Assembly (NCBI GenBank): GCA_024138025.1
Contig: JAMXBD010001361.1
Coordinates: forward strand, 1 to 64,000
Length of the DNA: 64,000 nt
Direction of reading: 5' to 3'
Source: Combretum micranthum
Taxonomy: Eukaryota; Streptophyta; Magnoliopsida; Myrtales; Combretaceae
Notes under the pieces: generated by a model
Databases searched by the model: none
What the model saw: the letters and a program-made list of their open reading frames with translations, nothing else
What the model was told of the DNA's origin: nothing
Made by a program: the position numbers and the translations under genes
Part shown: positions 44,216 through 55,984 of the stretch, one piece after another
Position numbering within the stretch: position 1 is the first letter of the stretch
Layout: the number at the start of each line of letters is the position of its first letter

Positions 44216-45679
44216 TGAATCGTAGGTGCATCATCTAGTGGTTTATTTTTAAAAGGAAAGGCATGAGAAGGGAAAATAAGTGCAATATTTTTCCTGGTCC
44301 TATAATTTTTATTATCAATTCCAAAAAGGAGAAAATTAGAAGGAAAATGAGAAAAAATATATATGAAAATTACTCTTATACCCTTCTTTTTTAAATTACT
44401 TATTATCTTTCAAGGTCATATTAGTAAATTACCATTATATCTTATTTTGTCTTTTATAATTAATATTCTATCAATCTTCTTCCCTTTCATTATCCGAATA
44501 TATAAAAGGATTCAAATTCCCCATAATTTCTCTCCTCAATTTTCTTTCCTTTGACAATCTTTCATTCTTAAATCATTCGATTATACGAAATAGTGTTACT
44601 ATCACTATAATTATATTTCTATTATTACTACAAACATACATGGAAAATTCTATGGTCTCATCAATTATTTAATGACTTATATTCATATCCAACCATTATC
44701 GTACTCATAAAATACATAATATTTTACTTATTATATATTTTTTTTATAGTCAAATGATTGACTTAATAGTCCGATCGATAGGATTATAGAAGTTTTATAA
44801 TATAAACACACCCATACATGCAAAAAAATTTAACATAACAATATAGGAAAATAGTATGGTCCTATCATTAATTTTGATTGGACTGGTTCCGTAACTATCC
44901 AGCTACTGACACCATGCCCAACCATGATTGAACTACCAAAATAGTTAATATTCCCATTATTATATTTATTTTAATAGTTAGATAATTGTCTAGACAGCCT
45001 GTCGATAGAACTTTAGAAACTCCCAACAATATAATAGAGACATAAGATAAACAAAACTTTAAAAAAATAATAATAATTTGAAGATAAGAGTTATAAGAAG
45101 TATTCTTTAGAGAGACAACTATGAGAATATGGTTGTGTAGTGAATTTACATAAAACATTCTTGAGCCCACTTCAACCCAGAGCCTAGATATATTGAATTT
45201 ATTGGAATAAGTCACTAATGGAAACTTTATTTCATGTATTTTGTTCATGGAAAAGAAAATTAACGTTATTAATTTTTTTAAAAAAATTACGAAAGTTATA
45301 CTGGAACAAAAATAGTCCCAGTTTTAAGCACATTACTCCATTATCTTGAAGAGACAGAGTTAGATATAATAAAATGACGTTGTCTCTGCCTACTCAACAC
45401 CATTTTGTTCATTCATCTCCGCATCCTTTCACATTAGTGTAATCATCCTCAAAACCAGTAGCTTCTTGAATTTTCAAGCTCCCAATTTTTTAGAATCACA
45501 TCCCTCAACCTCCATCTCGGGCTTTAATGGCTTCTCTTCTTCTATGAGTTAATCAAATATAAATTGGTGAACGAAAAAAAAAAATAAATAATAATAAAAA
45601 TCAAATAAACAAAACAAAATGAACCCATCCATATAAAACAAGAGAAAAAGCATGTTTTTATAGTAACAAACATTGATGT
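44216..45679. other. unassigned DNA with a duplicated ~200-bp repeat
   Basis: No gene. Contains two direct copies of a dispersed repeat (44639-44835 and 44846-45045). The remainder up to the gypsy LTR shows nothing recognisable. The 117-codon minus-strand ORF at 44895 covers the second repeat copy and has no domain. Confidence 0.5.
44639..45045. repeat. tandem pair of a ~200-bp dispersed repeat
   Basis: Both units start GGAAAATTCTATGGTC / GGAAAATAGTATGGTC, pass through CCAACCAT, TTAATAT or ATAATAT, TTATTATAT, and AGTCCGATCGATAGGA or AGCCTGTCGATAGAAC. A third copy lies in reverse at about 55985-56190. Confidence 0.7.
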
Positions 45680-46196
45680 TGTTAAGCAAAGCCCAAACGT
45701 ATTCTAGCTCGACCCTATTACTTTGCTTAACCCTAATATCAAAATATCTCTCAGCCTCACTTTCACTCTCATGTTTATCTCTCTCAAATGAGTCCCTATG
45801 CCCTTTTTTTTCCTCTTATGTTTCTCTCAAAAACTAGGGTTTCTATGTAATGTGTTGTTTATGTGTTTATAGATGTGTATGAGCGATTTCGAGCTGCTCC
45901 TACTCCAATTGACTCAAACATGAGACATGCAAGATGGTAAAATCGGGATATTCCCAGTTCCTTTCATTTCATCTATTTATAAAGGGATTTACAACTAATG
46001 TTTGTTACAAATCTACTATCTTAATTACAAGATCTGTTAGAGACATGACTCTAACTATATTTTTGTTAAAAAGTATCAATTATTATAACTAAATTTATAT
46101 TCTTTATCCTAGATCTTGTAACCATATTATGAAACATAATAGTCTGACAACCAGACCAGCTTCTTTCTTTGTCGTTTGTTGTTATCGGATGTAACA
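45680..46196 (-). repeat. gypsy 3' LTR (left in window)
   Basis: 517 bp. On the minus strand it begins TGTTACATCCGATAACAAC and ends GGGCTTTGCTTAACA. It matches the right LTR along its length, e.g. 'GGATATTCCCAGTTCCTTTC'. Confidence 0.9.
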
Positions 46197-46212
46197 ATAC
46201 CCTCTTGAAAGA
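46197..46212 (-). promoter_or_regulatory. gypsy polypurine tract
   Basis: On the minus strand CTTTCAAGAGGGTATT lies immediately before the 3' LTR start TGTTACATCC; the AAGAGGG core is the expected plus-strand primer position. Confidence 0.6.
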
Positions 46213-46780
46213 ACACCTTATCCTTAAGGTGAAAATTAGGTATTATTGACAAAACCCTAGAAAATCCTCCCAAGATGTATCTTCTATAGGCAAACCTTGC
46301 CACTAAACTAATATTTAAAACACCCATCACTATTGTAGCCAAAGACGTCGTGTATCTAAAATAGCTAGGGGTTAGATCCCTGAGTGACCACTGAAAGCTT
46401 CTTTAGGCAACTCTATTTAAGAATTGCAATATGGAAAACATCATGAATTTTGGCTCCTTCTGGTAATTCCAACTCATAAGCAGCTCCTCCAATTTGTCTA
46501 AAAATTCAAAATAGGCCATAAAATCTCTTTGAAAGTTTTGAATATTTACCCCTGCGAATTGAAATTTGTTTGTAAAGCTGTAATTTTACAAAACTAGATC
46601 ATTGGGGTTTAAGTGACTATCAGTTCGATTTTGGTTAGTAGCCTTCTTCATCTTAGCTTGAGCTTTCTCCAAATTAGTCCTCAGTTTAGCCACTGATTCA
46701 TCCCTAGTTGACAAGTCTGAGCCCAATGCCTCAATGTTAGTTGTTCTTTTGAGTATAAAGGAATAAGTAGAGGAGGGCAT
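46200..46780 (-). pseudogene. gypsy integrase C-terminal region, broken
   Basis: 46586-46780 is an open stretch ending in LNPNDLVL, with the TNLEKAQAKMKKATNQNR segment typical of the post-core part of gypsy integrase. 46210-46290 includes HLKDKVFFQEGIVTS, resembling the short tail that closes plant chromovirus polyproteins. An intact chromodomain is not recognisable. Confidence 0.7.
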
Positions 46781-46879
46781 CCATATACTAACTCAAATGG
46801 AGTATTTTGACTCCCCTAATGTACTAATATATTATAGGAAATCTCTGTCCATGGCAACGTCAAAACCTATTCGTGTAGT

Positions 46880-47400
46880 GTATCCATCACAAAATATCCT
46901 AAATATTATTGTATGATTCTATTCATGACCTCAATTTAGCCATCTGTTTATGGACGATAGGCCAAACTATATGTCAATTTTGTTCCACTCAATCAAAATA
47001 ACTCCTTCCAAAACTTGCTCAAAAAAATAAGATCAAGATCCGAAACAATAGTCTTAGGAAATCCATGTAAATGAATAACCATTGAACAAATATATTGGTA
47101 ACTTTAGATGGTCCAAAATGTGTATCTAATGCCCTTAAATGACAGTATTTTGTCAACCTATCCACTACTACCAATATTACTATTTTACCTTGAGAATTTG
47201 GTAAACAAGTAATGAAATCCATAAATAAATCCTCCCAAACTTGGTTTGGAATAGGTAAAGGTTCCAATAAACCTAAACGGGCTTTTGTCAAATGTTTCAC
47301 TTACTGACAAATTAAACATCCTGCTATATAATCAACCATTATCTTCTTCATGCCTTCCCAAAAATTTGGGATGATATACGATGTAAAGTCTTAGCAACAC
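46880..47400 (-). pseudogene. gypsy integrase zinc finger and catalytic core, broken
   Basis: On the minus strand: a zinc-binding remnant (HDSPMGGH ... CLICQ), then [18 protein letters not shown] with the first catalytic Asp, [12 protein letters not shown], the second Asp in [12 protein letters not shown], and IEVMNR around the catalytic Glu after a stop in the usual QTDGQ motif. At least one frameshift near 47055 and several stops interrupt it. Confidence 0.85.
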
Positions 47401-47798
47401 CAAAAATGACCTCCCATAGGAGAATCATGAAACTCAAAAAGCAGAATAGGAATAATCTGAGAGGTAAGAATAAATAAACTATGTTCCCATGATATAGAAT
47501 TCCATTGATCCATTGTAAAGATCATTTCAACTGAGTACCCAACACCAACTGTTGAATAATATCCTTGAATTCCGAATATAAATGATATTCCTCTTTAAGT
47601 TTGATAACAATATCAACACAAGAGGAAGTAATAGACAACATCTATCCATCAAACTGTCTTGACAAGGCATCTGCTACTTTGTTATCCATACCAGTTTTGT
47701 AGACGATGTTGTAGTCATATCCCAAAAGCTTCACCAAATACAGTTGTTAGTCCGGTGTCTGTATCACCTAAGTTAGCAACTCCTTGACACTATGATGG

Positions 47799-48330
47799 TC
47801 AATACGAATAATAAAATGACTCCCCAATAAGTACTATCTCCATTTGCAAATTGCTTCCACCAATGCATGAAGTTCTTGAATATATGTTGAAGCTTTCATC
47901 AAGTGCGTTGGGAACTTTTTTGCTAAAGAAAGCAATTGGCTTCTCCTCTTGTAATAAGACTGCTCCTATCTCAGTTCCAGATGCATCAGATTCTATCATA
48001 AATTGTATATTAAATTTTGGTGGTTGTAATAATGAAGCCAAACATGGTGCTTATTTTAAAGAAACAAAAGCGTTAGTAGCTAAATCAATCCAATGAAAAC
48101 TGTCTTACTTGAGCAAGTCAATCAAAGGAGAAGCTATAGATTCTAATAAATCTTTGGTAGTAGCTTACCAATCCCAAAAACGCTCTAAGCTATTTCAATG
48201 ACATTGGTTGAGGTCAATTCCTGATTGCTTCAATCTTCATTGTGTCCGAACCCATAAATTCCTTAGAAACAATATAACCTAGGTACTTAACAGTATCTAC
48301 ACCAAATGCATATTTGGATTTCTTAACATA
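47799..48330 (-). pseudogene. gypsy RNase H and RT connection, broken
   Basis: SKYAFGVDTVKYLGYIVS is the RT thumb/connection region. IESDASGTEIGAVLLQEEKP and IAFFSKKVPNALDE form the start of RNase H with its first catalytic Asp in SDASG. Frameshifts follow. Confidence 0.85.
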
Positions 48331-49001
48331 AAAAGTATTTAAAAAGACTATGAAAAATTTGCACAGATATGACTTGAAAATATGATTCATGATCGACTAA
48401 AAAGTTGTTGGAGTATTGCTAAGTCTAAACGGCATCACTAAGAATTCATAGTGGCCTTCATGAGTCCTAAAAACAATTTTATGGACATCTTCCTCTACAT
48501 CTTTATTTGATGGTATCCAGCTCTAAGATCTAGCTTAGAAAATATTGTGGCATGTCTTAATTCATCCAACAATTCATCAATTGTGAGAATAGGAAATTTG
48601 TCCTTTATAGTCACTTGATTTAAGGGTCTATAATCTATGCAAAACAACCATGATCCATCTTTTTTATTTACTAAGAGAACTGCTGAAGAAAATGGACTCA
48701 TATTATCCCTTATTATTCCCTGTTCTAACATATCCTTAATCCGCCTCTCAATCTCGTCTTTCTAAAAATGTGGGTATCGATACGGTTTAACATTAACTGG
48801 TGAAACACCCAATTTTAAAAGAATATTGTGTTGCAAAAATCGATATGGTGGCAACGGCAATGGTGTTTCAAAAAGAACAGAGAATCTACCTAATACTAAG
48901 TCAATCTCAGTGTTGTTGGTGGTACCTATTAACTCTTGTACATGCACTGATCCATTGAGTGAAATAATGAAGCCACAACATCTACCTAAATCAACCGACA
49001 T
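48331..49001 (-). pseudogene. gypsy reverse transcriptase, catalytic box deleted
   Basis: Recognisable in order: [75 protein letters not shown], then [15 protein letters not shown] with a stop. After MNHIFKSYLCKFFIVF the reading goes straight to LNTFYVKKSKYAFG, so about 30-35 residues that normally include the FDDIL catalytic motif are missing. The two main ORF pieces are separated by a stop near 48740. Confidence 0.9.
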
Positions 49002-49129
49002 AGTTGCTGTTGATTAATATGTTTCATGCTATTCTGATTACCAATTAAGGTGTGCCTAATGTTCTGGCGATAAAATGACATGCAAAGCTTGGTGTAATCA
49101 ATAGTAATGGGTCTCAATTCCTTTAAACA

Positions 49130-49534
49130 TCATACCCCCAACACTACATCTGCTTCTTGTATTGGCAAGACATAAAATGTAACATGAAATGTACAATCTT
49201 GAGTTGTAATAGCCACATTACTACATTGCTCTTCACATTTTAATTTATGATGCTCCCCAATCATAACATGAAATACAACAGTTTGAGTAATAGGCAAATT
49301 CAAATATTTTGCAATTTTACTTTGTATAAAATTGTGTGTGATGCATGAATCCACTAAAACATTCAAAGTAGAGTTTGCTACTCTACTCGAAAATCGCAAA
49401 GTTTGAGGAATAAAATCACCTAATAAAGCATGATAACTAATTGTACAATTTTCAATTTGTTCATGCATTTCATCTATATCTGCTACTATATCATCGTTCG
49501 CCTTCCCTTCATCCTTATCAGTCAACAGAATCAT
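49130..49534 (-). pseudogene. gypsy aspartic protease, active site altered
   Basis: 134-codon open stretch containing VLVDSCITHNFIQSKIAKYL, where the family has a DSGA/T-type active site; the Gly is replaced by Cys. HVTFYVLPIQEADVVLGV is the conserved C-terminal segment. Upstream YHALLGD resembles the gag-PR linker. Confidence 0.85.
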
Positions 49535-49742
49535 AAATTTTGCCTTACATTTATGATTTCTGTGGAACTTTTGTCATAATTGAAACAGATCCCTTCTCTC
49601 TACGTCGTTGTATTTCTTCTGCTGATAAGCATCTGACAAGTATATTTTTCTATCCTCCTTGTACTTCTGCCACTTGTTTGATTGGATTAACTAGAGCTGA
49701 AAATGAAGTCTTTAAGAAAGAATGTTGTTTACCATTATTCCC

Positions 49743-50280
49743 CTATGTATTGACCATTTTACTTGTAAAAGAATTTTGATCAATATATTTGGATTCATGT
49801 AACTTTGCTAAAGCTATTCCCTGCATTAAAGAATTACACCTAGCAATCTGTAATTCACGTCTAATATGTAATTTCAATCCTAATATGAAACGACTAATTA
49901 AGAATGGCTCTGAAAGCCTTTGTACTTGATTTGATAAAGATTCAAATGCAGTTTGATATTGGCTCACAGTTCCTTTCTATTTCACATGAACAATGCCCCT
50001 TGAGGATCTTCATATTCAAATGGTCTTAAAACGTGTTTCTAATGCCTTATGAAAAGCATTCCAAGTTATCAAATGGTTGTTGACATGCATCCATTGGAAC
50101 CACTCAGACACATCACCCTCCATTGCAGATGATGATATTATGAGTCTATCAATTTCTTCGACTTTGTAAAAATTGAAGAACTATTATGTAGTAAAGATCC
50201 ATTTCTTGACTCCTTCTCCACAAAATTTAGGTAACTTCAGTTTAATGTTTCTTATTAAAGAATCATTCTTGACATGGAAT
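49743..50280 (-). pseudogene. gypsy gag, broken
   Basis: 49743-49967 encodes SEPFLISRFILGLKLHIRRE, the second half of the retrotransposon gag domain. Upstream in shifted frames SSAMEGDVSEWFQWM and WNAFHKALETRFRP give its first half. No zinc knuckle is visible before the protease. Confidence 0.8.
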
Positions 50281-50485
50281 GATGACTCCTCTTACTCTAA
50301 ATGTTGCTTTTCCTGTTGATTTTGAGTTTGACCATATTGTATCTCTAATTACTCCATTCTCTTGGATAATTCTTAGAGTATACCTTACAATTGTTTTTCA
50401 AATTAATGCTGTAGGCAAAAACATATTTTTAATAGACTCCATATCAGATGCCATACCTATAGAATATCTTATTGATGGTGCCATG

Positions 50486-50507
50486 CAAGAAGACGAGAGC
50501 ACCAAAT
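50486..50507 (-). promoter_or_regulatory. gypsy primer-binding-site region
   Basis: On the minus strand, directly after the 5' LTR end GCTTAACA, the sequence continues AATTTGGTGCTCTCGTCTTC. TTGGTGCTCTCG is the candidate primer binding site; I cannot assign the tRNA. Confidence 0.5.
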
Positions 50508-50623
50508 TGTTAAGCAAAGCCCAAACAAATTCTAGCTTGACCCTATTACTTTTCTTGACCCTAACATCAAAATATCTCTCAGCCTTTCTTTCATTCACAT
50601 GTTTATCTCTCTCATATGCATCT
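50508..50623 (-). repeat. gypsy 5' LTR, segment adjoining gag
   Basis: 116 bp matching the start of the left LTR (TGTTAAGCAAAGCCCAAAC). The LTR is split here by L7 and resumes at 53912. Confidence 0.9.
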
Positions 50624-51170
50624 TGTAACGCCCCGAAGGGTACCCTAAACGTGGCAGCCCACCACATATAATATCAAGGCTTAAGAATGACTACCTTAGT
50701 CATGCGAAAGCCTTAGTATTACATGTAAGGCGTCTAGCACGGTAATAGGAGACACTTTTGGGAAGCATAGTTTAAGCAAGTAAAAATGAACATACAAGAA
50801 TCCAGAAATAAAACATATTATATCATTAGTAACCAAAGGTCTATTACATGATTTCTTAGGGGCATACCCCCCGCTAATCCCCAGGATCGTAATAATCTTT
50901 GCAACATCCACAATACTACATTAAAGATTTCAAAGGAATTCTAATCTAAGTCTTCGAGTAGATTTCCTCCAAAAGCTTCAATATATAAAACTTACACGGA
51001 TACGGGGAGGCCTCGGGCACAAAAATAGGTGTCCCTGAGAATACAAATACCTATAGGGGTGTAAGCTTATGGGCTTAGTGAGTAAATCCCAAACTTCATA
51101 CTCAAAGTAAATTATCAACTAAGTTTATTGTTCAAACATATGGAATGCAACAACCACGTGAGCATACAAG

Positions 51171-51219
51171 ACATATGACTTCCGGGAATCATATGTTGAA
51201 TGAATTATGCCCTTCATTC
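51171..51219 (-). other. HP1-HP2 two-hairpin module of L7
   Basis: Minus strand HP1: GAATGAA/TTCATTC, 7 perfect pairs, loop GGGCATAA. HP2: ACATATGATT/AGTCATATGT, 10 pairs with one T-G wobble, loop CCCGGA. Compared with L5 HP1 (GAATGGA/TCCATTC) one pair changes G-C to A-T on both sides. Confidence 0.7.
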
Positions 51220-53215
51220 GGGGTTGGGTATTCAGGCCAATTACAGCCACAACTTTTAAAACACTTTTATAGATCTTACCGGCTCCTATACACCATCAAA
51301 AACTTGTAGTTATTACAGGCTCCTACTAGCCACCAGTTTTTGTAGTTTTTACCGGCTCCTACTCGCTACTTACATGATATACCGGTTATGTCTACCACCA
51401 CTATTATACACTTGTCCACCAATTGTATAGTAGTGAATGCAATGTGACTCAACATATGAAGTGCATGCATAATTTCTTAATTAGAGTCTAGTAATTATAT
51501 TTATCTTCTTTCAAGTGAGCAACCAATTTCAAACACTTCAAGATAGTAATGTACAACAACTTTATTACAACATATCAAGTTTCAATATACTTAACATTCT
51601 TTCAACATATTATCATACAACTTCCATTTGATTTTTGCCTAAATTCTAGTGCAACTAATTTTTTACAAACACAATCAAGAGTATGAAAAATAATGGGGAA
51701 TAAACTCACTCGGCCATGATGACACCTTTCTTGAAATGAATGAGTCGTTCGGGATTTCCACTAATCGTAGTAATCTTCAGGATACGAACAATCCTCCTCG
51801 AGATTATCTAATCAAGAAGAATACCCAAAATGAGTATTTCATGAAATTTCTCTTCTTGAAGATTCTAACTTTTCTTAAAATCGCAGTAAAATCGTATAAG
51901 AGGAAATTCCAACTTAAAATGGCCATAACTTGCTTATTTTAACTCGGAATTTCTCGTATAATATACCGTTTTCTACCTACTCGAAAAGATCTACACATTT
52001 CTAAGCTTATTTTCATCAAACTAAGTCGTTTGGGTCCCAAAAAAGCAGCGACCAGATTTGCCACGAATTGCAAAAACTTGTTTTCCTTCTTGTAAATATA
52101 ACTCATTTGAAAAGATGAATATTTTATGTATTTTGTAAACTTTTTGAAAGGTATATACATATATGTAATGACTCATAACAAATGTATGAAGTAAATGAAG
52201 TTGTCTCAACTTATGAAAAAGTAAAGTTTAAAAGATGTTGAACTTGAGATTCGTCGGAATATTCATTTTACTTTTGAAAAGATCTTGAGTTATTTGAGAT
52301 GAATATTTCTTTTTCTAAGTTTAATCTCTTGTGACTACTTTAAATTCCTAAGGAGTGGTTTTATTTTCTAAACTTAGATTCCAACAACTTTTAAAAGTAA
52401 TAAAATGATATTTTTTTTTCTTGTAATGATTCCAAAAGAATTTCTAATACTTGATGAAAAATAAGTTTTTATAAAACTTTTTTTATTTAAGAAAAATCAT
52501 TTCTAAGCATGTTCATGAGTTCTTTAAGAAATCTATTTTCTACATTTATTTAAAAAGAACCTTTAGTTTAAGAAAACATTCTCCTTTATTTTTGTTGAGA
52601 CAAAAACATTATGTTCATGCATGAATATGAATCATAAACTATAGAAATATAAAGGAATATAATAACTTGAAAGATTAAGCAAATAAGAAAGTATATCAAG
52701 TATTGGAACTTTAGCTTCATCAAGATACCCCAGGACTAAGAAAAGACTAGTCCCAAAAAGAAAAGAAAAGAAAAGTTTTGACTTGATGAGGATAAGTCTA
52801 AGACTAGTCTTAAGAACAACTTGAAATTAAATAAATTGCAATGAAATAAATAAATTGCATGGAAGGTAAATAAATTGCAAGACAATGAGCTTATATGCTC
52901 TAAATATTATATATAGCTATATAGATATTTAGATGGTTATGAACATAAAGGAAACATAAAGGAACATAAAGAAATTGTGATTATGAACAAAAACAAAATG
53001 AACCTATTGTTGCTTTCTTAACTTCATGTTTTAGAAAACACACACTAAGTTTATACTAAGTAGATGAACATAGAAATTCTTGAAGGCATATTACCTAAAA
53101 GAAAGAAGAAGAGAGGAACTTCTTGTAAGAGACTTCTTGGAGAGAATTCTTGAGAGATTTTGAGAGAGTAACTTTAGTAAAGAAGTGGTGTGAAAGAAGT
53201 GAAGGTATGAGGGGG

Positions 53216-53223
53216 TATTTATA
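53216..53223 (-). promoter_or_regulatory. TATA box of L7
   Basis: TATAAATA followed by CCCCC on the minus strand, same context as in L3, L5 and L6. Confidence 0.55.
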
Positions 53224-53911
53224 GGAAAATGTGGGAGATAAATTGTTAATTAAATAAATGAAAAACAAAACAAATGAGAAGGAAGGGGGCCAGCGCTACT
53301 TTGATGTAATGGGGGAGGAAAATTTTTTTTTTTTTTGTTATTTTGTTAATTAAAAGTAAGAAATAAAAGATGTGAAATTGTATTGGAAATGAAAATGTGT
53401 AAGAAATAGGTGTATGGGTTGTAAGAATAGGTTGTAAGAAAACGTAGAGATAGATGAATAGTAGAAAATAGTGTAATGTAAAAGTAGACATGACAATTAA
53501 ATACCGGTAGTAAGAAAATACGTGTATAAATGCGATATCTGATATTTTTAGCTACCGAAAAATTACGAAATTTATATTTTTGAAATTCTTATATTTTTAC
53601 GAGTCTAACGGTATATTCGGAATATTTTTCCTATTCCGAGCTCCGGAACACGTTTTTCGAGAACTGTGTCCAATAGAGTTCTAAGGACACTTGAATTTTG
53701 CAAAACTGATATTTTTACGTAACCTATAGTTATTACGAACCATTATAGCTAATTATTCCCACTTCATTTTCTAGGGCTAGAGAAAACGGCAATGCCGGAC
53801 TTAAGCGGTTACGGTAAACTAGGGTTTTGTTGACACTAGAAAATCCGATTGACTTCCGATTAGGTTTTAAACTATAAATCGAATCCAAAAATTTTGGGGA
53901 TTTACACATCT

Positions 53912-54308
53912 CTTTGCCTTTCTTTTCTCTCGTGTTTCTCTCACAAATTATGGTTTCTATCTAATGTGTTGTTTACGTGTTTGCAAATGTGTATGAGCAA
54001 TTTCGAGCTGCTCATACTCTAGTGACTCAAATATGAGACATGCAAGATGGTAAAACCGGGATATTCCCAGTTCCTTTCATTTCATCTATTTATAAACAGA
54101 TTTACAACCAATGTTTGTTACAAATCTGCTATCTTAGTCACAAGATCCATTAGAGACATGACTCTAACTATATTTATGTTACAAAGTATCAATTATTGTA
54201 ACTAAATTTCTATTATTTATCCTAGATCTTGTAACTGTATTATGAAACATAATAGTCTGAGAACCAAATTGGCTTCTTTCTTGTCATTTGTTGTTGTCGG
54301 ATGTAACA
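53912..54308 (-). repeat. gypsy 5' LTR, distal segment after L7
   Basis: Continues the LTR to its outer end at GGATGTAACA and matches 45800-46196 closely. Together with 50508-50623 it gives a 513-bp LTR. Confidence 0.9.
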
Positions 54309-54721
54309 GATGCATTCCATGATACCATGATAAATGTATAAGTATGTTATGTATGAACAAAATGGAATGAGGATTGAAGAGTAAAACCTAGAGAAGAAGG
54401 AGAATCGAAATCAATGATAGCGGAAAACTGAGGGATATCATGATTTGATTGAAACCTAGAGGAGATCAATCCTCGTATTCTTCTTCATCTTCTCTAGAAA
54501 CAAATAAACAAAAGAGGAATCGATGATAGTGAAGGGTCGAACCTCGTCTTTAGAAGAAACGAGGTTAATGTTGTGTAAGAGACGATGTCATCTACTTATG
54601 ACCTCATCTTCAACTTGCCTAATTTTTGGATTATTTTCGTCCCAATTGTATTTTTATAATTTTTTTAAAATTAATAATATTATTTAATTTTTCATGAAAT
54701 AAATAAAATTACTTTTTTTTT
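54309..54721. other. unassigned; contains an inverted fragment of the adjacent foldback element
   Basis: No gene. About 54607-54670 matches the right end of the foldback-like element (TTTTTGGATTATTTTCGTCC), implying a second partial copy abutting it. Confidence 0.45.
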
Positions 54722-55928
54722 AAATTACAAAAATTTCGATGAAAATAATCCCAGATTTAGACAATTAAAGAGACGAGTTCATTAGTATCTAAACTTGTCC
54801 TTTTAAGAAACAAGGTAGGTAGACTTAGATCATATTCATCTCATCTAAACCAAAATAAAAATATATTAAGATATAAATAAATATAAAATAAAAGTAGTGT
54901 AAATATTAAAAAAAAAGTAAATAATATTAAATGCTTTAACTATTTTCGAAGTGAATAGAAATTAGTTATTATTTATTCACAGCATTTAATGTGTTATTAA
55001 TAACAACACATTAAATAAATATAATTAAAATAAATATGTCTAAAGTACAAAAAAAAAAGGATATTACTTCTAAACAATGTGATACTTCTTTTATCTTCTT
55101 AATATTCCCACTTATAAGATAGCATGTCTACTCATTTAGCAGTGAAATTGTTTATTTATTGATTGTTGTATATTATTGCATATTTAGGTTCCTTTTTTTA
55201 GTATTCTTCCATTAGTAAATTAAAGATCCACAGTTTCTTATTATCGTCATCTTGGTTTAAATTCGTGGTGGTTGTTTTGATTTAATTTTTTTATGATTGA
55301 TTTTTTGGTGTTCGTGTTGGGGTTTTGAATATTTTTATGTTTTTTTTAATTATTTTTGGAATTATGGATATGTGTGTTTCGTTGTATTTTAATAGATTTT
55401 TCCTTGAATTTTTGGAACAAAATATCATGAGGATTTTGTGTTTTGTGTGTTAATTGAAAAAGGATTGTTTTTATGCTTTCACTTGTAAGAAAACATGCCT
55501 ATTTGTTTTATAGTGAAATTGTTTAAAAGAAAAAAAAAGTCACAAATTATTTAAAAGTGGGATTCTTCTTTTGATTATACTCTATAAAAAGCAAATAGAC
55601 GTGGTTTTTTTAATTATTTACGTTTAGTGTATTGTTATTATAATATTAAGTACTATGAATAGATTATAATTAATTTCTATTCATATAGAAAATAATATAA
55701 ATAATTAATATTATTTAATTTTTTGAATTTTTATATTACTTTTTATTTTATATTTATATATATCTCAATTTTTTTTTAAGACTTGGCCAAACTATTGGTG
55801 TAAGTTTATCAACTTCGTCTCTACAAGAGCTCAGTTTAGACATTAATAAACATGCCTCTTTAAGAGATGGGTTTAACTTATTTAAATCTAGGATTATCTT
55901 CATCTTGTTGGTATTTTTGTAATTTTAT
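54722..55928. mobile_element. foldback-like element with long inverted repeats
   Basis: Left AAATTACAAAAATTTCGATG pairs with the right end, whose reverse complement begins AAATTACAAAAATACCAACA. Symmetry continues inward: GATAATCC/AATAATCC, TCTAAACT, GATATAAATAAATATAAAAT versus ATATATAAATATAAAATAAA, and GTGAATAGAAATTAGTTATT versus ATGAATAGAAATTAATTATA. Arms span about 200-300 bp. The centre holds a direct repeat (near 55107 and 55480, 'GCAGTGAAATTGTTTA'/'TATAGTGAAATTGTTTA'). No transposase ORF. Confidence 0.65.
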
Positions 55929-55984
55929 TAAAAATATTATTATTTATTTACTTTTCCCTTTCTTTTCAAACAAGCTACTTTCAT

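Larger units (their letters stand above)
50624..53906 (-). mobile_element. LTR-like repeat L7 (family L), TSD CATCT, inside the gypsy LTR
   Basis: 3283 bp from TGTAACGCCCCGAAGGG to TTTGGGGATTTACA, with a perfect 5-bp duplication CATCT (50619-50623, 53907-53911) that is itself gypsy LTR sequence. Reverse-strand contents: TATAAATACCCCC (53216-53223), CT-rich leader, donor-like TTTTAG|GTAA at 53094, the GAGCTTATATGCTC palindrome (about 52886), core block (51902-52003), acceptor-like TTGATTAG near 51808, GTGAGT (51704-51709), HP1/HP2 (51171-51219). No protein domains. It must be younger than the gypsy element. Confidence 0.88.
45680..54308 (-). mobile_element. Ty3/gypsy chromovirus-like retrotransposon, degenerate, with L7 in its 5' LTR
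   Basis: LTRs of about 515 bp (left 45680-46196; right 50508-50623 plus 53912-54308) bracket gag-PR-RT-RH-INT remnants on the minus strand. Flanks GATGT (45675-45679) and GATGC (54309-54313) form a 4/5 target duplication. Net length without L7 is about 5341 bp, in the range of small plant chromoviruses. The domain order with integrase last is diagnostic of Ty3/gypsy. All domains contain stops or shifts, protease DSG reads DSC, and the RT YDD region is deleted, so it is inactive. Confidence 0.9.

Noticed and set aside
44895..45248. 117-codon minus-strand ORF
   Set aside because: Overlaps one unit of the dispersed repeat; the frame is not kept in the other units.
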